From positions 1-56,124 of the IMG/VR virus record IMGVR_UViG_3300009168_000013: a DNA stretch of 56,124 bases; one strand, written 5' to 3'. The position numbers and the translations under genes were made by a program. Below, in pieces: positions 1 to 8,751 of this stretch. Source of the stretch: a virus. The number at the start of each line of letters is the position of its first letter. Positions within the stretch are counted from its first letter, which is position 1. A model generated the notes under the pieces. It did not search any database. It had not been told where the DNA came from and saw nothing but the letters and a program-made list of their open reading frames with translations.

Positions 1-123
1 GCGTCGTGCTCTACGTGGACGACCCGGGTGAGACGCCCCGGGACAACCAGGGCTACCCGCTCGCGCAGGCTGCTCCGGCGCCGACCGCCACGCCGCCTCC
101 CCCGGCCCAGCCTCGCCACGCCC
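1..123. repeat. Left copy of exact terminal overlap
   Basis: These 123 bases are identical to the last 123 bases of the window. Reading from the end into the start keeps the MuF-like frame open, so this is overlap from a circular assembly rather than two biological repeats. The unit circle is about 56,001 bp. Confidence 0.95.
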
Positions 124-1004
124 CCAAGGCCGACCGTCCGTTGGGGCCTCCGGCGCCCCGCTCCACGTTCACGCCCACCACCTCCGCTCCGGCTCCCCCG
201 CCGAAGCCGCCCCCGCCCAAGGCGCCTCCTCCCGGCGCCTCGTTCAACACCGCTGGCTTCCACGTCGGGCGCATCTCCCACAAGAACCCCTGGGAGTTGA
301 CCGACGCCGCCAAGGTCGAGATGGACGGGCTCATGCGGGCCGTGCAGGACGACCTCGTCCGCATGTACGACACCCACCTGCGCCCGGTCGGCCTGCGGAC
401 CGACGGCCTCCAGTTCACCCACCACGGCGCCAACAACGTCGAGTGGCATGCGCGCATCGTCGACGCCGACGGCGAGTTCGTCGGCCACTTCGACCGGGGC
501 CTGTACCTCAACAACGACAACCGCTGGGAGGTCCACCACAACCTCTGGAGCCTCGAAGCCGAGGTGCAGGGTCAGGGCCTCGCCACCAAGATCAACGACG
601 CCGCCTTCGACCTCTACCGGGCCTGGGGAGTCGACGAGGTCACCCTCCTCGCCAACATCGACGTCGGCGGCTACGCCTGGGCGAAGCAGGGCTTCGCCTG
701 GGACCGCAGCGCCCACTCGGAGGTCATCACCATGTTCGGCCGGGTGGAGCGCCGCCTCGACGAGTACTTCGACACGTACCTGCCCGAGACGCTGGAGGCC
801 GCCCGGGCCGACCTCGCCGTGCTGCGGCAGCGGGCTCGGGACTTCGACCCCTCCCACCCCTCGTTCCCCTCGCCGTTCGACATCTCGCGCATCGGCTACC
901 GGGACGAGATCGCCGCCCTCCACCCCGCCAAGAAGGGGTACCGCTGGGTCGGCAAAGACGCCATGCTCGGCTCGACGTGGTACGGCGTGCTCCCCCTCGC
1001 CTGA
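3..1004 (+). CDS. MuF-like minor head protein, C-terminal part with GNAT-like domain
   Basis: This is the 3' continuation of the gene starting at 55263; the GTG at 6 is not a real start. It encodes a Pro/Ala-rich linker (about residues 272-326 of the joined protein), then ~250 residues resembling a GNAT acetyltransferase fold: QGQGLATKI (near 436-444) fits the acetyl-CoA-binding Q/R-x-x-G-x-G/A loop and GGYAWAKQGF fits the late GNAT motif. MuF C-termini in actinophages are often swapped effector domains, for example ADP-ribosyltransferases, so an injected acetyltransferase is plausible. The domain call rests on motifs, not a search; loss of activity cannot be excluded. Confidence 0.8.
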   Translation, partial: VVLYVDDPGETPRDNQGYPLAQAAPAPTATPPPPAQPRHAPKADRPLGPPAPRSTFTPTTSAPAPPPKPPPPKAPPPGASFNTAGFHVGRISHKNPWELTDAAKVEMDGLMRAVQDDLVRMYDTHLRPVGLRTDGLQFTHHGANNVEWHARIVDADGEFVGHFDRGLYLNNDNRWEVHHNLWSLEAEVQGQGLATKINDAAFDLYRAWGVDEVTLLANIDVGGYAWAKQGFAWDRSAHSEVITMFGRVERRLDEYFDTYLPETLEAARADLAVLRQRARDFDPSHPSFPSPFDISRIGYRDEIAALHPAKKGYRWVGKDAMLGSTWYGVLPLA

Positions 1005-1007
1005 CCT

Positions 1008-1013
1008 ATCCTG
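1008..1013 (+). promoter_or_regulatory. Possible -10 box TATCCT
   Basis: TANNNT hexamer ending 5 nt before the GTG at 1019, with no clear Shine-Dalgarno between them. It fits the leaderless pattern seen across the window but is weak alone. Confidence 0.35.
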
Positions 1014-1018
1014 GCCCG

Positions 1019-1261
1019 GTGCCCAAGTCGAAGCCCGCCAAGCCCACCGCCGTCGAGGTGGCCGAGGGCCGTCGTCGTCAGGCCGCCCTCTACCGGCTGC
1101 ACTCCGCCTGGACCGCCAAGCACGCCGATGCGACGGCCGTGCCCTCCCGCCCCGGCTCCGAGGACGTCTCCGTCCACCACCTCGACCTGGAGCCCTCCGT
1201 CGAGGCGGAGCGTGAGTTCCAGGCGGCGGCAGCCGCCCTGTACCCCTGGCCGCCCTCGTGA
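1019..1261 (+). CDS. Small hypothetical protein, 80 aa
   Basis: GTG start 14 bases after the MuF stop; the frame ends at TGA 1259-1261. The product starts with a basic Lys/Pro stretch (PKSKPAKP) followed by a helical segment rich in Ala, Arg and Glu. No domain recognised. It lies between the MuF-like gene and a small structural gene, so it may be a virion-associated or assembly protein, but nothing in the sequence shows this. Confidence 0.6.
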   Translation: MPKSKPAKPTAVEVAEGRRRQAALYRLHSAWTAKHADATAVPSRPGSEDVSVHHLDLEPSVEAEREFQAAAAALYPWPPS

Positions 1262-1293
1262 CGTAGGCTCGCCCCCGAACCCAGGGAGGTCAC

Positions 1294-1569
1294 ATGGGCG
1301 TAGCAGGCTGCATCGCGAACGTGCTCCAGTCGTGCGGAGGGGCTGTCGTCCCCTCCACCGGGGCGACGGCGGGGACGCCGGGCACCTGGGCGCCGGGCGG
1401 CTCGACGCCCCCGGCCAACGCCTCCGCTGCGAACACCGCCGGAGTGCTCGCCACCCCGGCGACGGCCTGGACCATCGGCCAGTACGTGCAGGGCTCGACG
1501 GCCGGTGCTGGCGGGGAGATGTTCTGGAACGGCACGGCCTGGAACATGGGCCGGAGCGTGACGCCGTAA
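1294..1569 (+). CDS. Small virion-like protein with FW-N-G-T-A-W motif, 91 aa
   Basis: Strong Shine-Dalgarno (GGGAGG) 6-7 nt before ATG. The protein is Gly/Ala/Thr-rich and ends in a module with YVQGSTAGAGGEMFWNGTAW. A related module (YVYVGATDQAASQFFWDGTAW) closes the probable major tail protein at 6083-6961. Its place directly before the capsid protease suggests a capsid decoration or accessory protein; that is inference. The stop overlaps the next ATG by one base (TAATG), implying translational coupling. Confidence 0.7.
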   Translation: MGVAGCIANVLQSCGGAVVPSTGATAGTPGTWAPGGSTPPANASAANTAGVLATPATAWTIGQYVQGSTAGAGGEMFWNGTAWNMGRSVTP

Positions 1570-3260
1570 TGCCCTGGCACGTGAGCGCCGAGGGTGCGGT
1601 GGAGGGCTGCGCCGGGTACGCCGTCGTCAAGGACGACGACGACTCGGTCGCCGGGTGCCACGCCACCCAGGACGAGGCCGAAGCGCAGATGGCCGCCCTG
1701 TATGCCGAGGAGGAGGCCTCGCTGGAGTCGCTGGCCGCCGCCCCCACCACCACCCCGCCCGCCGAGTTCCACGGCCCCCTGGCCTTCGAGGATCAGCCGA
1801 CGGGCGACGGTCGCCTGTTCATGCCGGGCTCGCTCCGCTGGCGGGAGCCGCCCCTCCCGCTCATGTGGCAGATCGAAGCCTGGGAGGGCCACTCCGGGGC
1901 CGTGCAGGTCGGCGTGCTCGACCGCCTCGTCAAGCGAGGCCCGGTCGTCTGGGGCTACGGCACGTTCGACCTCGGCTCCGAGGAGGGCCGGGAGGCTGCG
2001 CGCAGGCTCGACGAGGGCTACCTGCGGGGCAACTCAGTCGACATCGACTCCGACGCCGACGTGGAGGTCGTCATGCCGGAGCCGGAGGACGAGGAGGACG
2101 TCGCCGCCCTGTTCGCCATGCCCGAGGAGGTCCGCTTCCACGACGCCGCCATCATGGGCACGACGCTGGTCGCCTTCCCGGCCTTCGCCGGTGCCCATCT
2201 CCGCTCTGGCCCCGGCAACCCGGACGCCGAGGAGGAGGTCGACTCGCCGACCGTCGTGATGACCGCCTCCGGCGAGGTGGGCCTGCTGCTGGGCGGCTCC
2301 ATCGTCCCCGCCACCCTCGTCCGCATGTCGGGCGACCGCTTCACCGTCGACCTCGTGCCGCCGCTCGCCCCTCCGGGCCAGTCCTACGAGGAGTTCGTCG
2401 GCGCCCCGCCCTTCCCGCCCAAGGCGAAGGAGGACGAGGAGGCCCCTGAGGAGCCGGAGGAGGAGGAGAAGCCGTCCGGCGATGCGCTGGTGGCCCTGCT
2501 GGAGGAAGCCCTGGAGGCGGCAAAGAAGGCCGCCAAGGCGGGGGAAGCCGCCGTGCTGCCCGCCGCCCTGGAGGACACGCTGGTCGCCTCCGGCCTCCCG
2601 CACCTGCTGGCCCCGCCCCCGGAGTGGTTCAGTCCCCCGGTGCTCTCCGCCCCCACGCACCTCACCGTCGATGACGACGGCCGGGTCTACGGCCACCTGG
2701 CCCTCTGGGACTCGTGCCACACCTCGTTCGGCGATCGCTGCATCCGGGCTCCCCGGTCGTCCACGTCCTACGCCTACTTCCGCTCCGGGGAGGTCCTCTG
2801 CGCCGACGGCTCCCGCATCGCCACCGGGGCGATCACCCTCGACACCGACCACGCCCACATCTCCCTGGCCGCCTCGCCCGCCAAGGCGCACTACGACCAC
2901 ACCGGGGCAGCCGTAGCCGACGTGGCCGCCGGTGAGGACGCCTTCGGCATCTGGCTCGCCGGGTCGATGCGCCCGACGGCCTCGCCGGAGTCGGTGCGCG
3001 CACTCCGGGCGGCGGACGTCTCGGGCGACTGGCGGGGCATCCCCGGCATCGGCTCCGAGTTGGTCGCCGTGCTCGCCGTCAACGTGCCCGGCTTCCCCAT
3101 CCCCCGGGTCCACTCCCGCCACAAGGGCGACCGGCTCACGGCGCTGGTCGCCGGGGCCGCCCTGTTCACGCCCGAGTCGGAACGGGAGGCCATCGCCGCC
3201 TCCATCGGCCGGGACCCCTCCACCCGGCGGGCCGAGTTGGCCGCCCTCGTCCACGCCTAG
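1569..3260 (+). CDS. Capsid maturation protease, 563 aa
   Basis: The start overlaps the previous stop. Residues ~1-45 hold the CAGYAVVKDDDDSVAGCH module found at the head of many actinophage proteases. The protease-like part follows: HGPLAFEDQPTGDGR, LPLMWQ, a conserved WEGHSGAVQVG histidine and an LRGNSVDID serine region, the pattern expected of prohead serine proteases. A long acidic/Ala-rich stretch (roughly 250-340) may scaffold. The C-terminal half (GHLALWDSCHTSFGDRC, HAHISLAASP) is a second module common to this family. It should cleave the scaffold part of the major capsid protein. Position between MuF and capsid genes supports the call. Confidence 0.85.
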   Translation: MPWHVSAEGAVEGCAGYAVVKDDDDSVAGCHATQDEAEAQMAALYAEEEASLESLAAAPTTTPPAEFHGPLAFEDQPTGDGRLFMPGSLRWREPPLPLMWQIEAWEGHSGAVQVGVLDRLVKRGPVVWGYGTFDLGSEEGREAARRLDEGYLRGNSVDIDSDADVEVVMPEPEDEEDVAALFAMPEEVRFHDAAIMGTTLVAFPAFAGAHLRSGPGNPDAEEEVDSPTVVMTASGEVGLLLGGSIVPATLVRMSGDRFTVDLVPPLAPPGQSYEEFVGAPPFPPKAKEDEEAPEEPEEEEKPSGDALVALLEEALEAAKKAAKAGEAAVLPAALEDTLVASGLPHLLAPPPEWFSPPVLSAPTHLTVDDDGRVYGHLALWDSCHTSFGDRCIRAPRSSTSYAYFRSGEVLCADGSRIATGAITLDTDHAHISLAASPAKAHYDHTGAAVADVAAGEDAFGIWLAGSMRPTASPESVRALRAADVSGDWRGIPGIGSELVAVLAVNVPGFPIPRVHSRHKGDRLTALVAGAALFTPESEREAIAASIGRDPSTRRAELAALVHA

Positions 3261-3269
3261 GAGCGCCTC

Positions 3270-3458
3270 GTGGCCTGCGGCTGCATGAAGAAGAACACGC
3301 CCGGGGCCTCGCAGCGCCTCGTGGCTTCCGCTCCTCCCCCGGCCCGGGTCGGGCCGTGGAAGGTCACCTACACCAACGGCTCCACCGAGACGTTCCCCAC
3401 GCTGCTCCCGGCCCAGCGGGCCGTGCGCCGTCGTGGCGGGCGCATCGACGCCGCCTGA
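3270..3458 (+). CDS. Small CGC-motif protein, 62 aa
   Basis: GTG start after AGGAG (3261-3265). Begins MACGCMKKN and then has W-x-V-x-Y-x-N-G-S and a late Ala/Arg-rich helix ending in RRRGGRID. This layout (Cys-Gly-Cys start, short beta strands, terminal gly-basic tail) matches a family of tiny proteins beside actinophage capsid genes (DUF7196-like, from memory). Function unknown; possibly a capsid accessory protein. Confidence 0.7.
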   Translation: MACGCMKKNTPGASQRLVASAPPPARVGPWKVTYTNGSTETFPTLLPAQRAVRRRGGRIDAA

Positions 3459-3557
3459 CGTCTCGCGTTACGCTCCACCCCGCCTGGCCCGTAGTGGCTC
3501 GGCCCCCAGCCCGTAGCGGCCTCTCGTTCCCCACCGCTCGCCCACTGGAGGGCCGCC

Positions 3558-5225
3558 ATGCTCCGCTCCCGCCTCGATGCCTGGCTCACGCTCGGCAACC
3601 TGACCGCCGAGGGCGACCTCGTCGTGCCGGAGGACCTCACGCCGCTCTCCGATGCGGACCTGGCCTCCCTCCTGGCCGATGCTGTCGACTCGTTCGACTC
3701 CCTGTACGACGACGCTGATACCCCGGTCGCCGACCTCACGAACCTGGCCGAGGCCGTCAAGGCCATCAAGGCCGAGCAGGAGCAGCGGGCTGTCGCCGCC
3801 GAAGCCGACGCCGAAGCGCGCACCGCCCTCCTGGCCCAGGTGCATCCCGAGGGGATCGAGGACGCAGAGACGCCCGTCGAGCCCGATCCTGAGCCCGGCG
3901 AGCCCGACCCCGACGACCCTGAGGCCGAGGCCGAGGCCGTCACCGAGCCGGAGCCCGAGCCGGTCCTGGCCGCTGCCACGGTCGTCCGGCGCCCTTCGGC
4001 GGCGGCTGTCCGGCGCTCGGCGCCCGCCGTGCCCGCAGGCCCTTCCGGCCCCGGTGTCACCATCGTCGCTGCGGCTGACCTCCCCGGCATCGTCACCGGC
4101 TCCCGCCTCGGCTCCCTCGCCGAGGTGGCGGCGGCGGCCACGGCCCGGGCGCAGATGCTCAACGACCCCTCGCCCAACATGCCGGTCGCCCGGTTCAACC
4201 TGCCGATCCCCGAGACGCTCACCGCCTCCGGCTCGCAGGAGGACGATTGGGACGTGATCCAGCGCCTCGTCGGCCTCCCGGCCCAGGCGAACCTGCTGGC
4301 CTCGGGCGGCTGGTGCGCTCCGTCGACGCCGCTCTACGACCTGTACGCCATCGACGCCGCCTCCGGGCTGCTGGACCTCCCGACGGTGCGCGCACCCCGG
4401 GGCGGCCTGCTCATCCCCGAGTCGCCCGACATCTCCGACGTCATGGCCCACCCCTGGCTCTGGACCGAGGCCAACGACGAGAACCCGGCCACTCCGGCCA
4501 CCAAGCCCTGCATCAAGGTCCCCTGCCCGACGTGGAGCGACTGTCGGCTCGACGCCCACGGCATCTGCGTCACCGCCGGGAACCTGCAAGACCGGGCCTT
4601 CCCCGAGATGACCCGGCGCTTCATCGCCCTCGTGCTCAACGCCCACGCCCACGTCGTCTCGAAGCGCATGATCGACGCCATCGTGGCGGCCTCCGGTACG
4701 GCCGTGAACGTCACCGAGGGCACCTCCGGCATCACCGGGGAGTTGCTCGGCGCCGTCGACCTGGCCATCGCCGACTACAAGAGCAAGTACCGCATGGCGG
4801 AGGGCGCCGTGCTGGAGGTGCTGCTCCCCGCCTGGACGGAGGAGATCGTCCGCAGCGACCTGGCTCGCCGGGCCGGTGTCGACAACATGCTCAACATCTC
4901 CGACGCCCAGGTGCGAGCGTTCTTCACCGCCCGCAACGCTGCCCCGCAGTTCTTGCAGGACTACCAGCCGCTCTCGGTCGCCGGGACCCCGGTCACGGCC
5001 TGGCCCGCCGCCGTCAACTTCATCGTCATGTCGGCCGGGACCTACATCAAGGCCGACAACGGCACGCTCGACCTCGGCGTCGTGCGGGACTCGATCCTCA
5101 ACGAGACGAACGACCACACGGCCGCCTGGTCGGAGCAGTTCTTCTCCGTCTGCAAGGTCGGCTACGAGAGCCGCATCTACGCCGTCACCGGCGCCGCCTC
5201 CGGCATCACCGGCTGCTGCGCGTGA
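3558..5225 (+). CDS. Major capsid protein with N-terminal scaffold-like region, 555 aa
   Basis: TGGAGGG Shine-Dalgarno before ATG. Residues ~1-200 are acidic, Ala/Glu-rich and predicted helical (LAEAVKAIKAEQEQRAVAAEA), typical of a fused delta/scaffold domain removed by the protease. From ~210 the capsid domain starts (ARFNLPIPETL), with LPTVRAPRGGLLIP, the WLWTEANDENP loop, and the late AGTYIKADNGTLDLGVVRDS block typical of actinophage HK97-fold capsid proteins. The long leader (3459-3557) suggests strong, separate control. The paired Cys residues (CIKVPCPTWSDC, GITGCC) could form disulfides. Confidence 0.9.
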   Translation: MLRSRLDAWLTLGNLTAEGDLVVPEDLTPLSDADLASLLADAVDSFDSLYDDADTPVADLTNLAEAVKAIKAEQEQRAVAAEADAEARTALLAQVHPEGIEDAETPVEPDPEPGEPDPDDPEAEAEAVTEPEPEPVLAAATVVRRPSAAAVRRSAPAVPAGPSGPGVTIVAAADLPGIVTGSRLGSLAEVAAAATARAQMLNDPSPNMPVARFNLPIPETLTASGSQEDDWDVIQRLVGLPAQANLLASGGWCAPSTPLYDLYAIDAASGLLDLPTVRAPRGGLLIPESPDISDVMAHPWLWTEANDENPATPATKPCIKVPCPTWSDCRLDAHGICVTAGNLQDRAFPEMTRRFIALVLNAHAHVVSKRMIDAIVAASGTAVNVTEGTSGITGELLGAVDLAIADYKSKYRMAEGAVLEVLLPAWTEEIVRSDLARRAGVDNMLNISDAQVRAFFTARNAAPQFLQDYQPLSVAGTPVTAWPAAVNFIVMSAGTYIKADNGTLDLGVVRDSILNETNDHTAAWSEQFFSVCKVGYESRIYAVTGAASGITGCCA

Positions 5226-5253
5226 GCCTGACGGGACCTGAGGGGAGGCAGCC

Positions 5254-6072
5254 ATGACCACGGTGGACCCGCAGGTGCTCCTGCTGCCCGCCTCCGGGCC
5301 TGAGGTGCCCCCGCCGTCCTACGTCGGGCGGCCGGGCACCCTGCTCGACGTTGTCTCCGTCACCGACTCGGCGGAGCCGTCGTGGACCTCCGGCTTCATC
5401 ACCCGGGACCTCTGCCCCGGCTCCATCGACGTCGACCTGGGCTCCTGCCTCGCCGCCCCGGTGCCGAAGTCAGTCGGGACCGGCTCCATCTTCGACGGCT
5501 GGGCGCCGTTCACGGTGTACGCCTTCTACTCCTGCTCCCCGGCTGGCATCACCGAGGAGGAGGCCCGGGCGGCGGCCTCCGGCACCCTCACGGCGAAGCA
5601 GAGCATGGGAGTGGAGTTGGAGGTGCTCCTCGGCCCGGTGCGCGGAGCCGCCTTCGGTGCTCAGGCGCAAGCCACCGACCTCGGCCTGTTCCCCTCGGTC
5701 GATGCTCTCGCTGTCGTCTCCGGGGCCTACCACCAGGAGAACGGCGACGGGCAGGGAGTGATCCTGGTCGCCGTCTCGGCGGGCACGCAGTTGGCCGCCG
5801 CCCGGGCCATCGACCGTGTCTCGGGCCGGTGGACGGCGCCGTGCGGCTGCCCGGTCGTGCTCTCCTCCGCCCTCGACAACCGGACCCTGTTCCCCAAGCC
5901 GGAGATGTACCACTTCGGCGCCATGAAGGTGATGGCTGGCCCGGCCTTCGACCTCGGCGTCCACGTCAACAACGTGAACGACCGCACCGTCATCGTGGAG
6001 CGCACCTTCGGCGTGGCCTGGGCCTGCGACCCGATCATGGCGACCACGCCCGCCATCACCCAACTCTCCTGA
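5254..6072 (+). CDS. Probable virion structural protein, 272 aa
   Basis: GGGAGG Shine-Dalgarno before ATG; follows the major capsid gene. Contains SWTSGFITRDLCPGSIDVDL and FTVYAFYSCSPAGITEEEAR, a pattern I associate with a conserved protein found directly after the capsid gene in actinophages, sometimes annotated as a second capsid-type protein. C-terminal half has GCPVVLSSALDN and a beta-rich end. It is very likely a virion protein; whether pentamer, decoration or other head protein is not decided by the sequence. Confidence 0.7.
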   Translation: MTTVDPQVLLLPASGPEVPPPSYVGRPGTLLDVVSVTDSAEPSWTSGFITRDLCPGSIDVDLGSCLAAPVPKSVGTGSIFDGWAPFTVYAFYSCSPAGITEEEARAAASGTLTAKQSMGVELEVLLGPVRGAAFGAQAQATDLGLFPSVDALAVVSGAYHQENGDGQGVILVAVSAGTQLAAARAIDRVSGRWTAPCGCPVVLSSALDNRTLFPKPEMYHFGAMKVMAGPAFDLGVHVNNVNDRTVIVERTFGVAWACDPIMATTPAITQLS

Positions 6073-6082
6073 GGAGCACCCC

Positions 6083-6961
6083 ATGACTGGCTTCCCCTCC
6101 GTCAAGGCCAAGGTCATCCGCCTCACGAAGGTCGATGAGTGCGGCGAGGTCGTCTACGGCGAGTGCTCCTCCATCGTCTCCGACGGCTTCATCCGCATCG
6201 CCACCGCTCCCGAGTTGGAGACGGGCGAGGAGTTCATCCAGAAGAACGCCTGGGGCGACCTCTGCGTCAACGACAAGGACGCCGACCGGCTCAAGCGCCT
6301 CAACCTGACGGTCGAGTTGTGCCGGGTCGACCCGGCCCTGCTGGACTTCTTCCTCGGCTCCGACGTCATCGAGGACGCCGGGATGGTGGTCGGCGCCCAG
6401 ATCAGCGAGCAGGTGGCGGAGGGCGGCTTCGTGCTGGAGACGTGGACGAAGGTCGCCGGAGGGGCCTGCGGAGTGGCGGGGGCCTGGATCTACTGGCTCT
6501 GGCCCTGGGTCGTCAACGGCGCCCTCGGCGAGTTCACCATCGAGAACGGGCCGCTCACCATGAGCATCACCGCCAACACCCAGGGTGCCCCGGCGACGTT
6601 CGACACTGGGCCGTATGACCCGGCGGGCCTCCTCGTGCCGGTGCTGGAGGGTCGCCACCTGGCCTTCAACCAGACCTCGGTCGGGCCGCCCGACGTCACC
6701 GACGGCTGCGTGGAGTTGACCGCTCCGGGCGCGCAACTGGCGACGACCGCCACGGAGGTCGACGGCGACTCGGGCACGTTCGGCCCGGTCGGCTCCCGCC
6801 GCCCCGCCTCCAAGGCCGAGTTGGACACCATCATCGGCGCCAACGTCTCCCCGACGACGCCCTGGGGCCTCGACTCCTACGTCTACGTCGGCGCCACCGA
6901 CCAGGCCGCCAGCCAGTTCTTCTGGGACGGCACGGCCTGGGTCGCCGGGAAGGGCACCTGA
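6083..6961 (+). CDS. Probable major tail (tube) protein, 292 aa
   Basis: GAGGAG before ATG. The N-terminal ~180 residues follow an actinophage tail-tube pattern: VKAKVIRLTKVDECGEVVYG, VSDGFIRI, ELETGEEF, CVNDKDADRLKRLN, ELCRVDPALLDF, then a W-rich stretch and LGEFTIENGPLTMSIT. A C-terminal module (from ~230) carries SQFFWDGTAWVAG, shared with the small protein at 1294-1569. The position before the head-tail connectors is early for a tail tube gene, but the same order occurs in related phages as far as I recall. A connector or head role remains the main alternative. Confidence 0.65.
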   Translation: MTGFPSVKAKVIRLTKVDECGEVVYGECSSIVSDGFIRIATAPELETGEEFIQKNAWGDLCVNDKDADRLKRLNLTVELCRVDPALLDFFLGSDVIEDAGMVVGAQISEQVAEGGFVLETWTKVAGGACGVAGAWIYWLWPWVVNGALGEFTIENGPLTMSITANTQGAPATFDTGPYDPAGLLVPVLEGRHLAFNQTSVGPPDVTDGCVELTAPGAQLATTATEVDGDSGTFGPVGSRRPASKAELDTIIGANVSPTTPWGLDSYVYVGATDQAASQFFWDGTAWVAGKGT

Positions 6962-6981
6962 GCCTCTGGGAGGATGAGCCC

Positions 6982-7734
6982 ATGAGCGACACGCTGACCG
7001 GCCCCGGGTGCGAACCCTGGCCGATGGCGCCCTGCCCTCTCCCCGACAACACCCTCCCCGAGTTCCAGGCCTGGGCGCGCACCGCCGCCGAGGAGATGCT
7101 CTGGGCGGCCTCCGGGCGGCAGTTCGGCGTCTGCCGGGCCGTCGAGGCCTTCGGCGTGTACCGGGCTGTCGACTGTTCGGTGCCCTGGGGGCCGCAGGCC
7201 GCCGCTCTCGGCCCCTCGGTGCTGCCCGGGCTGGTCACCGGCGCCCCGCTGCGGGACCGCTGCTGCGCCCTGCTGCTCCGCTCGCCCGCCGTCGCCGTCC
7301 ACTCCGTCTCGGTCGACGGGCTCGGGCTCGACCCGGGCGAGTACGTCCTCGCCGGGGATCGGCTCCTCACCGCTGAGGGCGGCTGCTGGCCCTCGGTCGA
7401 CGGCTGCTCCCCGCCGGGCATCGTCGTCGACTACACCCGGGGAGTGGCCCCTCCGGCCGTGGCGGCGGGGGCGATGAGCGAGTTGTACGTGGAACTTCTC
7501 CGGGCCTGCTCCGGCGATGCCGGGTGCCGCCTGCCGACGCGCATCGTCAACCTGGCCCGCCAAGGTGTGCAGATGGTGCTCCTCGACCCGCAGGACTACC
7601 TCGACAACGGCCGCCTCGGCCTGCCCCTCTCCGACCTGTTCCTCGTCACCGTCAACCCCTCCCACCTCACCATGCCCTCCCGGGTCGTCTCCCCCGACTA
7701 CTTCGACGGCGGGCTCCGGGTCGTGGCACCGTGA
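6982..7734 (+). CDS. Head-to-tail adaptor, 250 aa
   Basis: GGGAGGA precedes ATG. N-terminal EFQAWARTAAEEMLWAASGRQFGVC is the hallmark helix of actinophage head-to-tail adaptors (gp6/gp15-like fold), followed by a beta region with LRDRCCALLLRSPAVAVHSVSVDG and PGIVVDYTRGV, and a late helix (AMSELYVELLRACSG). The adaptor ring bridges the portal and the stopper. Stop and next GTG overlap (GTGA). Confidence 0.8.
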   Translation: MSDTLTGPGCEPWPMAPCPLPDNTLPEFQAWARTAAEEMLWAASGRQFGVCRAVEAFGVYRAVDCSVPWGPQAAALGPSVLPGLVTGAPLRDRCCALLLRSPAVAVHSVSVDGLGLDPGEYVLAGDRLLTAEGGCWPSVDGCSPPGIVVDYTRGVAPPAVAAGAMSELYVELLRACSGDAGCRLPTRIVNLARQGVQMVLLDPQDYLDNGRLGLPLSDLFLVTVNPSHLTMPSRVVSPDYFDGGLRVVAP

Positions 7735-8252
7735 GCGTCCAGGTCCTCCCGGCCGTCTGGCCCTCGATGGCCTACGCCGCCGCTGACGAGTTGCTCTCCC
7801 GCTTCGTCGACACGGTCACGAGTGCTGGCCGCCCGGTCACGAGGGCCGAGGTCGTCCTGGGCGACCCGGCGCCCCTCGACTGTTGCGCGTACGCCTACTC
7901 GACGGTGCGCCGCCTGTTCCTCTCCTCGGCCTTCCCCCTCGACGACACCTTCGCCGCCGGGCTGGCCTTCGACCCGGTGCGCTGCATGACCGGCACCCCG
8001 GCCTGCACGCTCGACGTCGGCATCTTCCGCTGCATGCCCTCCCTCACCGACGGCGGCGACATGCCCTCGCTGGGCGAGCACGCCCTGGCCACCTCGGCCC
8101 TGTACGCCGACGCCGAGGCCCTCGTGGAGGCCCTCTCGTGCCAGGTGGACTTCGGCGTCTCCCCGGTCGCCGTCACCTTCGTCTCGCCGCTGGGCGGCTG
8201 CGGCAGCGTGTTCGGCTCCGTCACCGTCGACCTCGACCCGGTCGTCGGGTAG
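7731..8252 (+). CDS. Head-tail connector / tail terminator-like protein, 173 aa
   Basis: GTG start overlaps the adaptor stop by four bases. Pattern: early YAAADELLSRFVDTV helix, DPAPLDCCAYAYSTVRRLF, CMTGTPACTLDVGIFRCMP and the closing PLGGCGSVFGSVTVDL. This order and the conserved Cys pairs match the small actinophage proteins called tail terminator or stopper. Assignment to terminator rather than stopper is uncertain. Confidence 0.7.
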   Translation: MSVQVLPAVWPSMAYAAADELLSRFVDTVTSAGRPVTRAEVVLGDPAPLDCCAYAYSTVRRLFLSSAFPLDDTFAAGLAFDPVRCMTGTPACTLDVGIFRCMPSLTDGGDMPSLGEHALATSALYADAEALVEALSCQVDFGVSPVAVTFVSPLGGCGSVFGSVTVDLDPVVG

Positions 8253-8708
8253 GTGGCCGAGGCCTCGTTCACGGTCGAGTTGGAACCTCGGCAGGTGCAG
8301 GCCCTCCTGGCGGGCTCCTCCGGGCAGGTCATGGCCGACCTGCTGCGCCGGGGCCGCAACGTCGTCAACCGTGCCCGGGTGCTCTGCCCGGTCGACGAGG
8401 GGACGCTGCGCGCATCCATCGAGGCCGTGCCCTCTCGTGGCCCCGACGGCCTGCCGATGGTCCGGGTCGGCTCCCGGCTCCCCTACGCCATCTACGTCCA
8501 CGAGGGCACCGGCATCTACGGGCCTCGTGGCACGCCGATCCGCCCGGTGCGGGCCTCCATCCTCCGCTGGCCCGCCAAGAACAACTCTGGCGTCGGCCGC
8601 CGCCGGTACAAGGGCGGCTCGACGGCCAAGTGGATCTACGCCCGCCAGTCGTCGGGCTCGCCGCCCCGGCCCTTCCTGCGGGACGCCCTGCCCGAGGCCC
8701 AGCGGTAG
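8253..8708 (+). CDS. HK97 gp10-like tail completion protein, 151 aa
   Basis: GTG follows the previous stop with no gap. Contains RARVLCPVDEGTLRASIEAV and LPYAIYVHEGTGIYGPRG, the P-V-D-x-G-x-L-R-x-S and Y-x-x-x-V-H-E-G-T signatures of the HK97 gp10 family, and ends with RPFLRDALPEA. Such proteins sit at the head-tail junction. Length is normal for the family. Confidence 0.85.
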   Translation: MAEASFTVELEPRQVQALLAGSSGQVMADLLRRGRNVVNRARVLCPVDEGTLRASIEAVPSRGPDGLPMVRVGSRLPYAIYVHEGTGIYGPRGTPIRPVRASILRWPAKNNSGVGRRRYKGGSTAKWIYARQSSGSPPRPFLRDALPEAQR

Positions 8709-8738
8709 ATCGCAGGTGTGGGCACGCCTCCGGGCGGG

Positions 8739-8744
8739 TAGCCT
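8739..8744 (+). promoter_or_regulatory. -10 box TAGCCT of a leaderless start
   Basis: Follows CCTCCGGGCGGG, a half-conserved copy of the GC-rich spacer repeat, and ends 7 nt before the ATG at 8752. No Shine-Dalgarno is present. Confidence 0.5.
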
Positions 8745-8751
8745 GCCCCGC

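Noticed and set aside
3468-5261. Long minus-strand open frame opposite the major capsid gene
   Set aside because: GC-rich third positions open long antisense frames; its product is low-complexity Arg/Gly/Val with no motif, and the capsid gene on the plus strand is clear. The same holds for most other minus-strand frames in the window.
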